From Sciurus carolinensis (lineage: Eukaryota > Chordata > Mammalia > Rodentia > Sciuridae): a stretch of DNA of 64,000 nucleotides. Position 1 is the stretch's first letter, and the number at the start of each line of letters is the position of its first letter. The position numbers and the translations under genes are program-made. The stretch spans positions 144,194,057 to 144,258,056 of the forward strand of contig NC_062219.1 in NCBI RefSeq assembly GCF_902686445.1. The letters are read 5' to 3'. Below, piece by piece: positions 34,501 to 40,935 of the stretch. The notes beneath the pieces are model-generated. The model was not told the DNA's origin and searched no databases. It saw only the letters and a program-made list of their open reading frames with translations.

Positions 34501-36585
34501 GCTTAGTGACAGGCACACAGGGATGCCTAGCAATAGTTCATATTCCTTATAAAGCACTGCTATCTCAGAGTTGAAAAACTTGAATTTTTTTTAAGAAAAA
34601 ATGGAAGGTGGTTATGAATGTAGATTATATACTTCAGCAGGCTCAGTAATGACAAGGAAAAAAATCTTGGGCTCCAAGGGATGCTGCCAGGTAGCTTTTG
34701 TACCTTTTCTTCCAGAGAAACTAAGCAAATCAGTTCTCCTCATTCAGTCACTCATCACTGAAAGTGGTTCACTCACACTTCTAGCAGAGTGACTCCTTTT
34801 GACCCCAATAGCACTCAGTAGGGAAGTTATACCTCCACTACTGAGAATCACAGAATCTAACAGATTTAAAGGTGAAATTCAGAAGTAATAGGTCAATATC
34901 CTAACTGAGGCCCAGGGAGGTCTTTCTCCAAGTTTCCTGGCTGACAGCAAAGACCAGTTCTCTTTTCTCCTACTCCAATGTTCTTTCCACTTCTTATTTC
35001 AGGAACATACATTACTTTATTTGGACTATTAATAAACTGATACTCAAGAGTAATACTTAATGTACTGCTACTAAAGTCACCATCATAAAGGGTTTTACCT
35101 TCTGAGAAAGACCCAAGATACAGCAACAGGCCCAAACAAATCCTCCTTTTTCTGACTGTAGGATGACAAATGATCCTAATACTCGATAATTTTAGATACA
35201 TTTCCCAACTCCTGGGTTTCATACCTAGAAGCACCTTCCATACCAATGCTCGGTACATGGATGGGAGAGGGAACCTCTGGCTGAAAGTACAAAGTTTCTC
35301 AGTATCTAGAGGAAGAACAAAACAAGTAGTAAGATGCTTTTTATGCTCATAACAGTATGTAAAGTGCATTTCGCTTTTTTAAATCTGAAAGTAGTTATTT
35401 CTTCAGGGGAAGTTGACCATATCGTAGGCAAATTTAGGAAAGGCAATATTGATTTGGTTTCTAGACCAGATCTTCCAACAACTAAGCAATTCAAAACGAT
35501 TACAAGTAATGGCACAAGAGATGCATTTGGCATATATTACTACACTAGCTGTAATACTGGTAGTAGTTAAAATCATAGATTTATTTCATTTAAACCATAC
35601 TACAAGTATGTTGAGTAGTAATGATTCTGAAGATGCAGAAACTGACTCTCAAGGTAGTTAAGTGACTTCACCACATTAATATAGCTAGTAGTGGCATAGT
35701 AAGCCTCAAATCCCAATAAATTATACTTAGCAGCATGGCCCTCTATTCCTCTACTTATGAAAGGAGATTAATGCCAGCCATACTTAAAACACAGACTATA
35801 TAGTGAGGATTAATGACCAGGTGGTAAAAATTTTTGAAACTTTAAAAGCATTCTAGATGGGCTGAGGATCTAACTCAGTGGTGGCCTGCCTGCCTACCAT
35901 GCACAAGGATCTTGATTTAATCTAGCCCTACAAACAAACAAACAAACAAAAACTACTGTATGCAAATAAAGTATTATTTTTAACTATGGTTCAGCTTGTT
36001 CCTCTTTGATCAACAATGGGCTTTATTATTACTAGCCTAAAATAAACTAAAATGTCAATATATAATGTAGCCTTAATATTTCCATAAAAGAATATCATGA
36101 CTGGAGTTGTTGCAAAAGTTTATCTAGAAGTTATGATGACATATCTGAAATTCAAGAACAGGCTTAATAAGAAAAAAAGAATCTTGACTTTTTAAGAGGG
36201 CTTGCAAAAACTTCTGGCTCTCAGGGAAATATAAATCTGAAAAATCCACAACGTTTTTCAAAATATACCATTCTGTCATCATATCACTAACAAAAACACC
36301 AAGCAACATCCTGGATGTCGTTTTTGTTTTTGTTTTTGTGGTAGTGGTAGTGGTAGTGGTACTGGGATTGAGCCCTGGGCTTTGTGCCCCTGGATGTTCT
36401 TTAAGGTATATTTACTTCACAGTACCTAGAATGACTGAGAACCTATAAGCTTGATTGAACATGTAAAACTCACCCAGACGATCATCTTTTAGAAGGATTT
36501 CCAGTGATTTCTTTTCTTCAACTCCTCGAAACCCCACTTTCTCATAATATACTGAACGAAAGTTTCTCTGAGAGTCCTCAGTCAT
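17255..36585 (-). CDS. TBC1D7: TBC1D7, TBC1 domain family member 7 (seven coding exons)
   Basis: TBC1D7 is the third subunit of the TSC complex. It binds the TSC1 coiled coil and stabilises TSC1-TSC2, the Rheb GAP that inhibits mTORC1 at lysosomes. RabGAP activity has also been proposed. Seven exons (36585-36474, 35305-35225, 32263-32076, 27705-27568, 19736-19591, 18584-18455, 17341-17255) add up to 882 nt, giving 293 residues, the length I recall for human TBC1D7. The start is [18 protein letters not shown] and the end CGTPVHSA. The TBC fold spans roughly residues 50-230, opening with the family-typical [13 protein letters not shown] see neither a canonical IxxDxxRT arginine-finger motif nor a YxQGM glutamine-finger motif, consistent with a mainly structural TBC domain. 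All splice phases agree and there is no internal stop, so the gene looks intact. All borders are GT-AG except intron 6 (GC-AG). Confidence 0.97.
17342..18319 (-). other. TBC1D7 intron 7, distal part
   Basis: Intronic. Near 17505-17600 the plus strand has 'ccaggttcaaatcctgtact' followed by 'gactgtgggactcagggtgg', a MIR core. 17740-17765 is T-rich. Nothing else is identified. Confidence 0.55.
18320..18431 (+). mobile_element. tRNA-derived squirrel SINE in TBC1D7 intron 7
   Basis: Reads 'gtgctggggtgtggctcggt', 'ggtagagcacttgattcc' and 'gaggccctgggttcaatccc', then an A/C-rich tail (AAAACAAAACCAACAAAC...). It lies antisense to the gene, and its tail ends only about 25 bases from the donor of exon 7. 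It may be close enough to affect splicing of that exon. Confidence 0.9.
18455..18584 (-). CDS. TBC1D7: TBC1D7 exon 7
   Basis: Acceptor TTTTGTAG|GGTTTGGG, donor GAAAAT|GTAAGTG. The 130 nt complete the Arg codon with one G, then encode 43 residues from [20 protein letters not shown] to KITKFLEN. These are the last helices of the TBC domain. Exit phase is 0. Confidence 0.95.
18585..19590 (-). other. TBC1D7 intron 6 (GC-AG)
   Basis: 1,006-nt intron with donor GCAAGT and acceptor TTTTTGTAG. It contains no recognisable repeat or RNA gene. Confidence 0.85.
19591..19736 (-). CDS. TBC1D7: TBC1D7 exon 6 (with GC donor)
   Basis: Acceptor CTCTAG|CCAAAGGC; the exon begins [19 protein letters not shown] and ends [16 protein letters not shown] plus two bases of the Arg codon; 146 nt. 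The donor reads CAGAG|GCAAGTAT: GC replaces GT, with an otherwise perfect consensus. The nearby GT, four bases downstream, would shift the frame and run into a stop at the start of exon 7, so the GC donor is required. Confidence 0.93.
20569..20670 (+). mobile_element. tRNA-derived squirrel SINE in TBC1D7 intron 5
   Basis: Near-consensus copy: 'gctgggggtgtggctccgag', 'ctcttgcctagcatgtgtga', 'gggtttgatcctcagcacca', then CATAAAAATAAATAAATAAT. Antisense to the host gene. Confidence 0.93.
20671..21690 (-). other. TBC1D7 intron 5 segment, nothing specific
   Basis: Intronic, mixed GC. Open frames on both strands are short and lack domains. An AT-rich stretch follows 21440. Confidence 0.5.
21695..22530. 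repeat. CA microsatellite/minisatellite in TBC1D7 intron 5
   Basis: The first part (to about 22080) alternates two related units: ATCCACTCGTCCCCTAAA followed by (CA)n, and the same core followed by TATAAACACAAACACACACA. The second part (22080-22530) uses ATCCACTTGTTCCC(T/G/C)GC followed by (CA)n or (GC)n(CA)n. Two blocks at about 22201-22310 and 22325-22435 are near-duplicates offset by 124-132 bp. Open frames across it are repeat artefacts. Confidence 0.95.
22900..23330 (+). mobile_element. Old L1 ORF2 3'-end/3'-UTR fragment
   Basis: The plus strand has 'acccgttgatccagtcaatc', 'gaaaggctgggaacacccca', 'accagggaatatatacacaa' and 'tggagtagtacacaaccatg'. This is the order seen at the 3' end of L1 ORF2 in sense. 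It is diverged, an ancient L1M-type copy. Confidence 0.75.
23331..26350 (-). other. TBC1D7 intron 5 segment
   Basis: Mostly unassigned intronic sequence. 24365-24470 on the plus strand carries a MIR core ('ccagttactgtgcgaccctg' then 'gggcaaatgcctgattcctc'). 25440-25460 is an A-rich run. No exon or RNA gene was found. Confidence 0.5.
26355..26640 (+). mobile_element. Fossil DNA-transposon-like repeat
   Basis: Starts 'ctgatttatgatggcttaag' and 'ccactttatgatgctacgaa', includes 'ctagtggaaactgtccttca', and ends 'cctcctgacttaggatggtc' plus 'catgggtttactgccccacc'. This matches, by memory, a common mammalian element whose ends read TGACTTATGATGG and CATGGGTTTATCGGGACG. I am unsure of the family name. 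Confidence 0.5.
26792..26960 (-). mobile_element. Dimeric squirrel SINE (tRNA-like half + B1-like half)
   Basis: Plus strand: 'gcttgaacccaggcaatgct' and 'ctaccactgggctacatccc' are the reverse complement of the tRNA-like half. 'tgctaagttgctcagtctgg', 'cctcctgccctggcctccca' and 'ggctgggatgacaggctcca' are the reverse complement of a 7SL/B1-like half. It is in the same orientation as TBC1D7. Confidence 0.88.
27275..27453 (+). mobile_element. hAT-type MITE fossil (MER5A-like)
   Basis: Begins 'caggggtggcaaactctggc', contains 'agagaccatctggcccacca' and 'gaaatatttgccatctgcct', and ends 'gaaaacgcttgctgagtcct'. These are the hallmark ends and core of MER5A/hAT-Charlie MITEs. It lies 115 bp from the donor side of exon 5, within intron 5. 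Confidence 0.8.
27568..27705 (-). CDS. TBC1D7: TBC1D7 exon 5
   Basis: Acceptor CTTGCAG|GAGCCAGAGG, donor CACCTG|GTGAGG; 138 nt, 46 codons, phase 0 on both sides. The product begins [20 protein letters not shown] and ends KYRDSLPHL. The segment [14 protein letters not shown] differs at several positions from the human protein as I remember it (WITRRFVNQLNTKY). Because both borders are phase 0, skipping this exon would keep the frame and remove 46 residues. Confidence 0.95.
27764..27781 (+). repeat. A(18) tract
   Basis: Homopolymer with no recognisable SINE or LINE body immediately upstream. It lies in intron 4 near exon 5. Confidence 0.8.
27782..30420 (-). other. TBC1D7 intron 4 segment
   Basis: AT-rich intronic DNA. 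An A-run lies at 28771-28787. A simple (CATA)n/(GATA)-like stretch lies at about 29725-29765. A decayed tRNA-type SINE lies at about 29779-29862 ('gtggggcagagtacaggcac' and 'gtgtaaggcactgcgttcag'). Nothing else is identified; there is no coding exon. Confidence 0.55.
30430..30720 (+). repeat. Old interspersed repeat, copy A
   Basis: Carries 'accctcaccaagtgatcaaa', 'cacttgtgtgacattcttga' and a downstream GACTGTGGAAACTTCTGG-type segment. The first phrase is nearly repeated 540 bp downstream ('accatcaccaggtgatcaaa'). This looks like an ancient LINE or DNA-element end whose family I cannot assign. Confidence 0.45.
30960..31665 (+). repeat. Old interspersed repeat, copy B
   Basis: Contains 'accatcaccaggtgatcaaa', 'tacaaaaatggcctacaccc', 'gaaactgtcccatcaggaag', 'gtctgtagattagatgtaaa' and 'gttatgactgtactatggtt'. 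This order is familiar from an abundant ancient mammalian repeat, but I cannot name the family with confidence. Confidence 0.5.
31674..31845 (-). mobile_element. Internally deleted fossil DNA transposon, copy 1
   Basis: Plus strand begins 'cgtgccacataatcacgttt', includes 'gtgggcccataagattaaac', and ends 'acacatttctcagaatgcat'. These are the two ends of a mammalian inverted-repeat element with its interior missing. A second copy in the opposite orientation lies at 45885-46075. Confidence 0.65.
32076..32263 (-). CDS. TBC1D7: TBC1D7 exon 4
   Basis: Acceptor TGTGTAG|GGATCCTG, donor CCACTG|GTTAGT. The 188 nt begin with [20 protein letters not shown] and end with [10 protein letters not shown]. 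The exon enters in phase 1 and ends in phase 0. The donor GTTAGT is weaker than consensus. This is the main helical part of the TBC domain. Confidence 0.95.
32264..35224 (-). other. TBC1D7 intron 3
   Basis: 2,961 nt. It includes MIR copies at about 33175-33360 ('gccgaagttcctgggtttaa' and 'atgccttagcttccccatct', plus strand) and about 34310-34525 ('aggcaagtcattttctgcac', plus strand). The rest is unassigned AT-rich DNA with no exon. Confidence 0.6.
35225..35305 (-). CDS. TBC1D7: TBC1D7 exon 3
   Basis: Acceptor CCTCTAG|ATACTGAG, donor CTTCTAG|GTATGAAA. The 81 nt complete the split Asp codon, encode [20 protein letters not shown] and VWKVLL, and leave one base of the next Gly codon. This is the entry into the TBC domain. 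The phases (1 in, 1 out) match the neighbouring exons. Confidence 0.95.
   Translation of the reverse strand: MLRNFVLSARGSLSHPCTEHWYGRCF
35306..35858 (-). other. TBC1D7 intron 2, first part
   Basis: Contains a minus-strand MIR fragment at about 35615-35720 ('gaagatgcagaaactgactc' and 'aagtgacttcaccacatt'). Confidence 0.55.
35859..35952 (+). mobile_element. Diverged tRNA-derived squirrel SINE in intron 2
   Basis: 'gggctgaggatctaactcag', 'cctgcctaccatgcacaagg' and 'cttgatttaatctagcccta', followed by a (CAAA)n tail. Older than the 20569 copy, judging by divergence. Confidence 0.75.
36318..36400 (-). repeat. (TTTTTG)n/(GTA GTG)n stretch with a truncated SINE end
   Basis: TTTTTG repeats and GGTAGTGGTAGT repeats precede 'gtactgggattgagccctgg', the reverse complement of the 3' part of the tRNA-like SINE B-box. 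This is therefore a 5'-truncated minus-strand SINE with an expanded tail, 74 bp downstream of exon 2's donor on the coding strand. Confidence 0.7.
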
Positions 36586-36593
36586 GTTTCATT
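36474..36593 (-). CDS. TBC1D7: TBC1D7 exon 2 (first coding exon)
   Basis: The acceptor is CTCTCCTCCAAG after a long pyrimidine tract, and the exon begins at 36593. Eight bases of 5' UTR precede the ATG at 36585-36583 (context GAAACATGA, A at -3). It encodes 37 codons, from MTEDSQRN to LLKDDRL, plus one base. The donor CTGG|GTGAGT is at 36474/36473, phase 1. The start is chosen because MTEDSQRN is the known TBC1D7 N-terminus. Confidence 0.95.
36578..36592 (-). promoter_or_regulatory. Four-codon uORF overlapping the TBC1D7 start
   Basis: With the exon 2 acceptor called here, the mature 5' UTR ends ...AATGAAACATGACTGAGG. An upstream ATG at 36592-36590 reads ATG AAA CAT GAC TGA (M-K-H-D-stop) in another frame, spanning the main ATG at 36585. 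Such a minimal overlapping uORF could lower initiation or act through leaky scanning. Whether it is present depends on the exact splice acceptor. Confidence 0.6.
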
Positions 36594-37800
36594 CTTGGAG
36601 GAGAGAAAGAGACAGAGATTGGGGTCGGGGGGAGTAAGCCAAGAAACAAAGAATGAAAAATTAGACAATTTTTCAATCATTTTCTCTACCTTTTCAATTA
36701 GGTGGATAAACTGCCTGCCTTTGCACAGGACTCAATATTAAATCTTTCCACTCACACAATTCTAATACCATTTCGTCCATGCACCTTGATCAAAAACCAA
36801 AATAAAAGTCAACAATCCTCTGCTTAAATAGATGGCACAAGGTTTATGCACTAGGGTTCCTAATTTACTTATTAGAGCTCCTAGCACAATGGAATAGTCT
36901 ATATCTATTATGAATGTGCAAAGAAAAAACATTAGTAAAAATGGGAAGACCATATAAGATGTTATCAGAAGGGGTTACCAAACAGTATATACTATAAATC
37001 TGGTTTTGTTTTCGCAAAAGATTGAATTTTTAAAATTAAGATTATTTTTCAAAATGTTAGCAATGGCTATCTTTCTATAATAAGATCCTAGCTAAGATTC
37101 CTTAGCTGTGCTTCTAAAATGGACATTTTGCAAATGAGATATTTTGTAAAAGTAAAAAGTCCCTCCCTTATTTCTCAGTACTATCAAATGTAATTATCAA
37201 AATTCAAAACCTACAACAGATAAACAGCATTAAATTATAACCAGAAAAGGGTAAGGAATCTAGGCGGTTGACAAGTGATACCAGAGTTAGAGGCAGAAAA
37301 AAGGATTTAAAATCTGGCATGAGAATTCGAACTGCTCAGTGGTCTCCAGTTCTTTCAAAATAGACTTCACAATATTGATGGTAAATCAAGAAAATACGGA
37401 AGTAAGTTGTTTCAAGAAGAGTAAAATTGTAATGCACTTTCCAAAAACGTAATCCACTGCCTCACCCAATTGCTTAAAATGCTGGTACAAAAAAGAGTAA
37501 GTCTTCAGAAATTAAAGTCTTTAGACGTCCCCAGTGACCAGGAAGGGGTTTCTTCGTTGCAGAACAGATATCCTCTGAACCGATTCGGATACAAGAAAGA
37601 TTAGGATCCGTTTAGGAAAAGCAATTCTAAAGATCTCTGAGCTTTGACGACCGATCAGATGTTTAAAAAACAAAAACGACTAACTCACTGACATGCAAAA
37701 TGAGTTTGAAGATTTATTTTTTAAAAGCATTCAAACAGCTGCACATCCAGAAGGTCCTGGTGCCTGAGGACAGCCATTCTAGACTGCACTACTAAGGCAA
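36594..37800 (-). other. TBC1D7 intron 1 (approximate)
   Basis: AT-rich DNA between the first coding exon and the CpG island. No recognisable repeat or exon. The intron's 5' border is uncertain because exon 1 is not defined by protein sequence. Confidence 0.5.
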
Positions 37801-37833
37801 AGGCCCTTTTGGAGGAAATACTGTCCATTACAC

Positions 37834-38140
37834 CTCCCGCCGTGAGAGTCCGCCCGACGGGAAAGGTAAAGCCATTCGGCCCGAGACGGTCGGTCCCGCT
37901 GTCCCCACCAGGTATGCTTCACCTCCAGGAGTGGGAGCACACACGGGTTGACACTGAGAGGTCCCGGGGAGGCAGCGGAAACCCGGCCGGGCGCGCTGAC
38001 TGGCCGGCGGGCACCGCGGGGGCCAGCAAGCGAGGGGCGCGGCCCACCCGGCGCGGGGAGGCAGCCGGGAAACCTGCCCGCACCCGGCCAGCCCCGGAGC
38101 CCCGACCCCACGCTGCCGCCACCCCGGCCGCCGGACGTGA
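37834..38140 (-). other. TBC1D7: Probable non-coding exon 1 region of TBC1D7
   Basis: The gene needs an upstream 5'-UTR exon, because exon 2 starts at a splice acceptor just 8 nt before the ATG. Minus-strand donor candidates are CTGGAG|GTGAAG (exon end 37923) and CGGGAG|GTGTAA (exon end 37834). The transcription start should lie near or below the CRE/NRF1 cluster at 38138-38167. The exact exon cannot be set from sequence alone. Confidence 0.4.
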
Positions 38141-38560
38141 CGTCAGGGACCGACGCGCGCGTGCGCAGTGGGCGTGCGCAGGAAGCTCCGCCCACCCAGC
38201 GCTTCCGCCGCGACCCCAGACCCTGCCCCCAGCTGCCTCCGACTTGCTTGCTCCCTAGAGTCGCGCGGTGCCCGCCTGCGATGCGGTCTCCGGCTCTCCG
38301 GGTTCCTGCCCGGAGGGGACCCCGGGGTGGGGGGTCCCAGGGCAGTGCTTCCCCAGCTCCCTGCGGCGGAGGCCCGGGTTTTGTCTTGTCTTGTGTAGGA
38401 TGTGGATCTAAGCGAGGGCCAACTCAGGGAGAGCAGGCGGAGCTACTCGTCCAGAGCTCCCTAGAGGCGGTAGATCACCGTCACTCGTCCTTGGGCACCA
38501 CTGGAGGAGTGGGAGGGCTCAGGTGTGCGCCGGGCGGGGCTGGCCGGAGGGGGTCGTTCC
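37840..38560. promoter_or_regulatory. TBC1D7: CpG-island promoter of TBC1D7
   Basis: About 700 bp of very GC- and CpG-rich DNA, standing out from its AT-rich surroundings, directly upstream of TBC1D7. It holds a perfect palindromic CRE TGACGTCA (38138-38145), an NRF1-like CGCGCGTGCGCA (38156-38167), a GC box CCGCCC (38188-38193), another GGGCGGGGC near 38530, and no TATA box. This is typical of a housekeeping, broad-start promoter. Long open frames through it are GC artefacts. Confidence 0.85.
38138..38145. promoter_or_regulatory. Palindromic CRE (TGACGTCA)
   Basis: Full 8-bp consensus for CREB/ATF dimers at the centre of the CpG island, 11 bp from an NRF1-like site. In TATA-less promoters such sites usually lie within about 150 bp of the start, so this supports a promoter here. 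Confidence 0.8.
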
Positions 38561-39680
38561 GGGAGTCCTCGGGGTATGTTGGGCTTTTTGGTCCTAAACT
38601 GGAAGCGGGGTCAAAATTAGGAAAACTCAGTTATTAATGAAATCCGGGCCATTCGGGGCTGGCTCTACATAAGTTCCTGTTTAGTTTCTGGGATTGTCCC
38701 TAAAGACAGCAATCTGGCTTCCTGCAGGTGTGACTTGACCGCAGACCCTCTTGTAGACAAGGAGCTCTCCGTGCAGGTTGCTGCAGGTTGTGGGTCAGAA
38801 TTGTTTTATTTATGGTCTGGCCATTGTTATATATGCAACCTCTCAAATACCGTAAAAATAGAAGTTATACTAAATACAAACCCAAGCGTGTTATTCGATT
38901 CAACTGACAAAGTTATACTTTAAAATGGCTATTGAAGTTTTACTTACTTCATTGGTTTTCAGGCATGATTGCAGCCCCTACCCACTTGGTTTTGAAACTA
39001 CCATGGTCTAAAAGAAAGCCCCTAGGGAAAAAGAGGGTTCAGTAGTGGGTACTATCTCCTTTAAAACCTCCAGTCTTTACAGAACAGGCCACAGGGATGC
39101 TACACTCTTAAGAAGAAACAAATCAGTCTAGTTTCACTGCGGGTAAGTCTGAAGTGTAGTGTCTAGACAGGACTTAAAAATGAAGAAGTGTTTGCTGGTT
39201 GAACTCAAACTTTTATGCCCCTCCCAGTCCCCTGCCGACATCATCTGACATCATCTTCATTTCCTCCTTGTGGAGATGCTAAACCCTGCTTAGGAAGTGT
39301 TTTTTTACATTAGTAATTAGAGTCTTTGTGGCTTCTGTGAGTTCCATTTACATCATCTAAAAACCTAGGACAAGTCACTAATTTGCACAATCTCCTTTCT
39401 CTTTAACTTGGAGCTATTAATAGTGAAGAAGATGTCATTGAACGAGGAGGTGTGTGCAGTGCTTGGCTCGGCCCTGCTGGTGGCACAGGAGGGATACAAG
39501 AGGACCCACTGCTATTTGCTAAATGGTGACAGCAATATGACTAACTGCCCTTCACTGTGCTTTTTTATGAGCTGATGAGTTGAATATTATGAAGCTTCTA
39601 CAGGAGGGGAACCTTTTTGAAGCTATTCTCAGCTCTCAGCCGAGGTGACCCTTTGAAAATGCCTCTCCACAAAATCCTAT
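38561..39680. other. Upstream flank, nothing recognised
   Basis: Transition from the CpG island to AT-rich unique DNA. I see no exon, repeat body or RNA gene. Confidence 0.5.
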
Positions 39681-39689
39681 ATCCCTGCA

Positions 39690-40240
39690 TCTCACCTCAC
39701 CCAGAGTAAAAACCAAAATCCTCACAGTAGCCTTTGCAGCTTGTCATGATCTGCCTCCTTTGACGCTGACCTCATTTTCTACTAGGTACTCTCCTGCCCT
39801 TAGGACCTTCTAATGTTGTTCCATCTGGAACACTTTCTCCAGAAAGCCATATGACCTGTCTCAGTCTTTTTCAGATGTCCCCTCCCTGAGGCCTCCTCTC
39901 ACCACCCTGCCTAAAACTGCACCCTTACCTGAATCCTCACCCTCCAAACCCAGGTCTGCCTTTTCCTCGCACAGCTCTCAGCACCTCCTACCACACTAAA
40001 CAGTTTACTGATTTACTTGTTTAGTCCCTGTCTTCCCACCACAGTGTCAGTTCTACAGTCAGGGATCTTTTCTTTGTTTACTGACGCATCCCGAATTCAC
40101 ACAACAGTGCCTGGCACTCAGAAAGTGGTTACTGCGGACTCACAGAATGAATGTGAAGGAATCCTACACAGTGGGAATGGGCAACCACCCTTATACACTG
40201 TACATTTGGGCTGTGAGCTGTTAGAGGTCATTGTTAATTG
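39690..40240 (+). repeat. L2 LINE 3'-end fossil
   Basis: Carries 'aaaaccaaaatcctcacagt', 'gcttgtcatgatctgcctcc', 'cagaaagccatatgacctgt' and 'cagtgcctggcactcagaaa'. These are in the usual order of the L2 3' end. Confidence 0.65.
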
Positions 40241-40439
40241 TTGAACACACAGACTGTGAAGTCGGCAATAAATTGTGTGGAGTTTAAAAGTCACAGGTGC
40301 ACTTCATTTGAATGCATAACTTCCTGTCCTTTTGTGGCTCCCATAATGCCTTACTGCCTTGTAATCATACTGCCCTCTGGTGGTTAACTGTTTTTACTAA
40401 ATTATGAAAATAATTATACCGGTAGTCAGAACAAAGTCT

Positions 40440-40725
40440 CAAGATCCTAAGGGCCCATCCAAGAGCATGGTAGATCTTTCCATCTTCTAAGGTCTTCTTC
40501 AGTTTCTTTCTTTAGTGTTCTGTAGTTTTCATTGTAGAGGTCTTTCACTCACTTCTTTTGTTAGATTGATTCCAAATTTTTTTTTGAGGCTATTGTGAAT
40601 GAGGTAGTTTTCCTGATTTCTCTTTTCAGTGGATTCATCACTGATGTATAGGAACACATTTGATTTGTAGGTGTTAGTTTTATATCCTGCTACTTTGCTG
40701 AATTCATTTATTAGTTCTAGAACAT
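40440..40725 (-). mobile_element. L1 ORF2 fragment (antisense)
   Basis: 'ctttccatcttctaaggtct', 'gtagttttcattgtagaggt', 'tttgttagattgattccaaa' and 'tatcctgctactttgctgaa' align with the same stretch of the L1 copies at 50085-50280 and 63740-64000. It lacks the L1 3' end and is internal. Confidence 0.85.
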
Positions 40726-40726
40726 T

Positions 40727-40935
40727 CTAGAATGTTTATGGTGGAATTTTTAAAGGCTTTGTCCTCCATTTGGTGCTATCACGGGTGGTGGAAACCTTTG
40801 GTTGTTAAATAAACAATTGCCCATGCATTTGAGAGGCGGGGCCTGGGGGGAGGTTTTAGGTCACTGAGAACATGCCCTCAAAGAGGTGTGTGGGGTGCTG
40901 CTCTCTTCCTTCCTCTTAGGGACCCTCTATGCCTG
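40727..40935 (+). repeat. LTR-like fragment (MaLR-type)
   Basis: 'gtcctccatttggtgctatc', 'gaggcggggcctggggggag' and 'ggtcactgagaacatgccct' follow the arrangement of rodent ERVL-MaLR LTRs. It directly abuts the L1 fragment. Only part of an LTR is present. Confidence 0.5.

Noticed and set aside
37809..38637. Long Pro/Arg/Gly-rich open frames in the CpG island
   Set aside because: Typical of stop-poor GC-rich DNA on both strands. No family similarity is visible.
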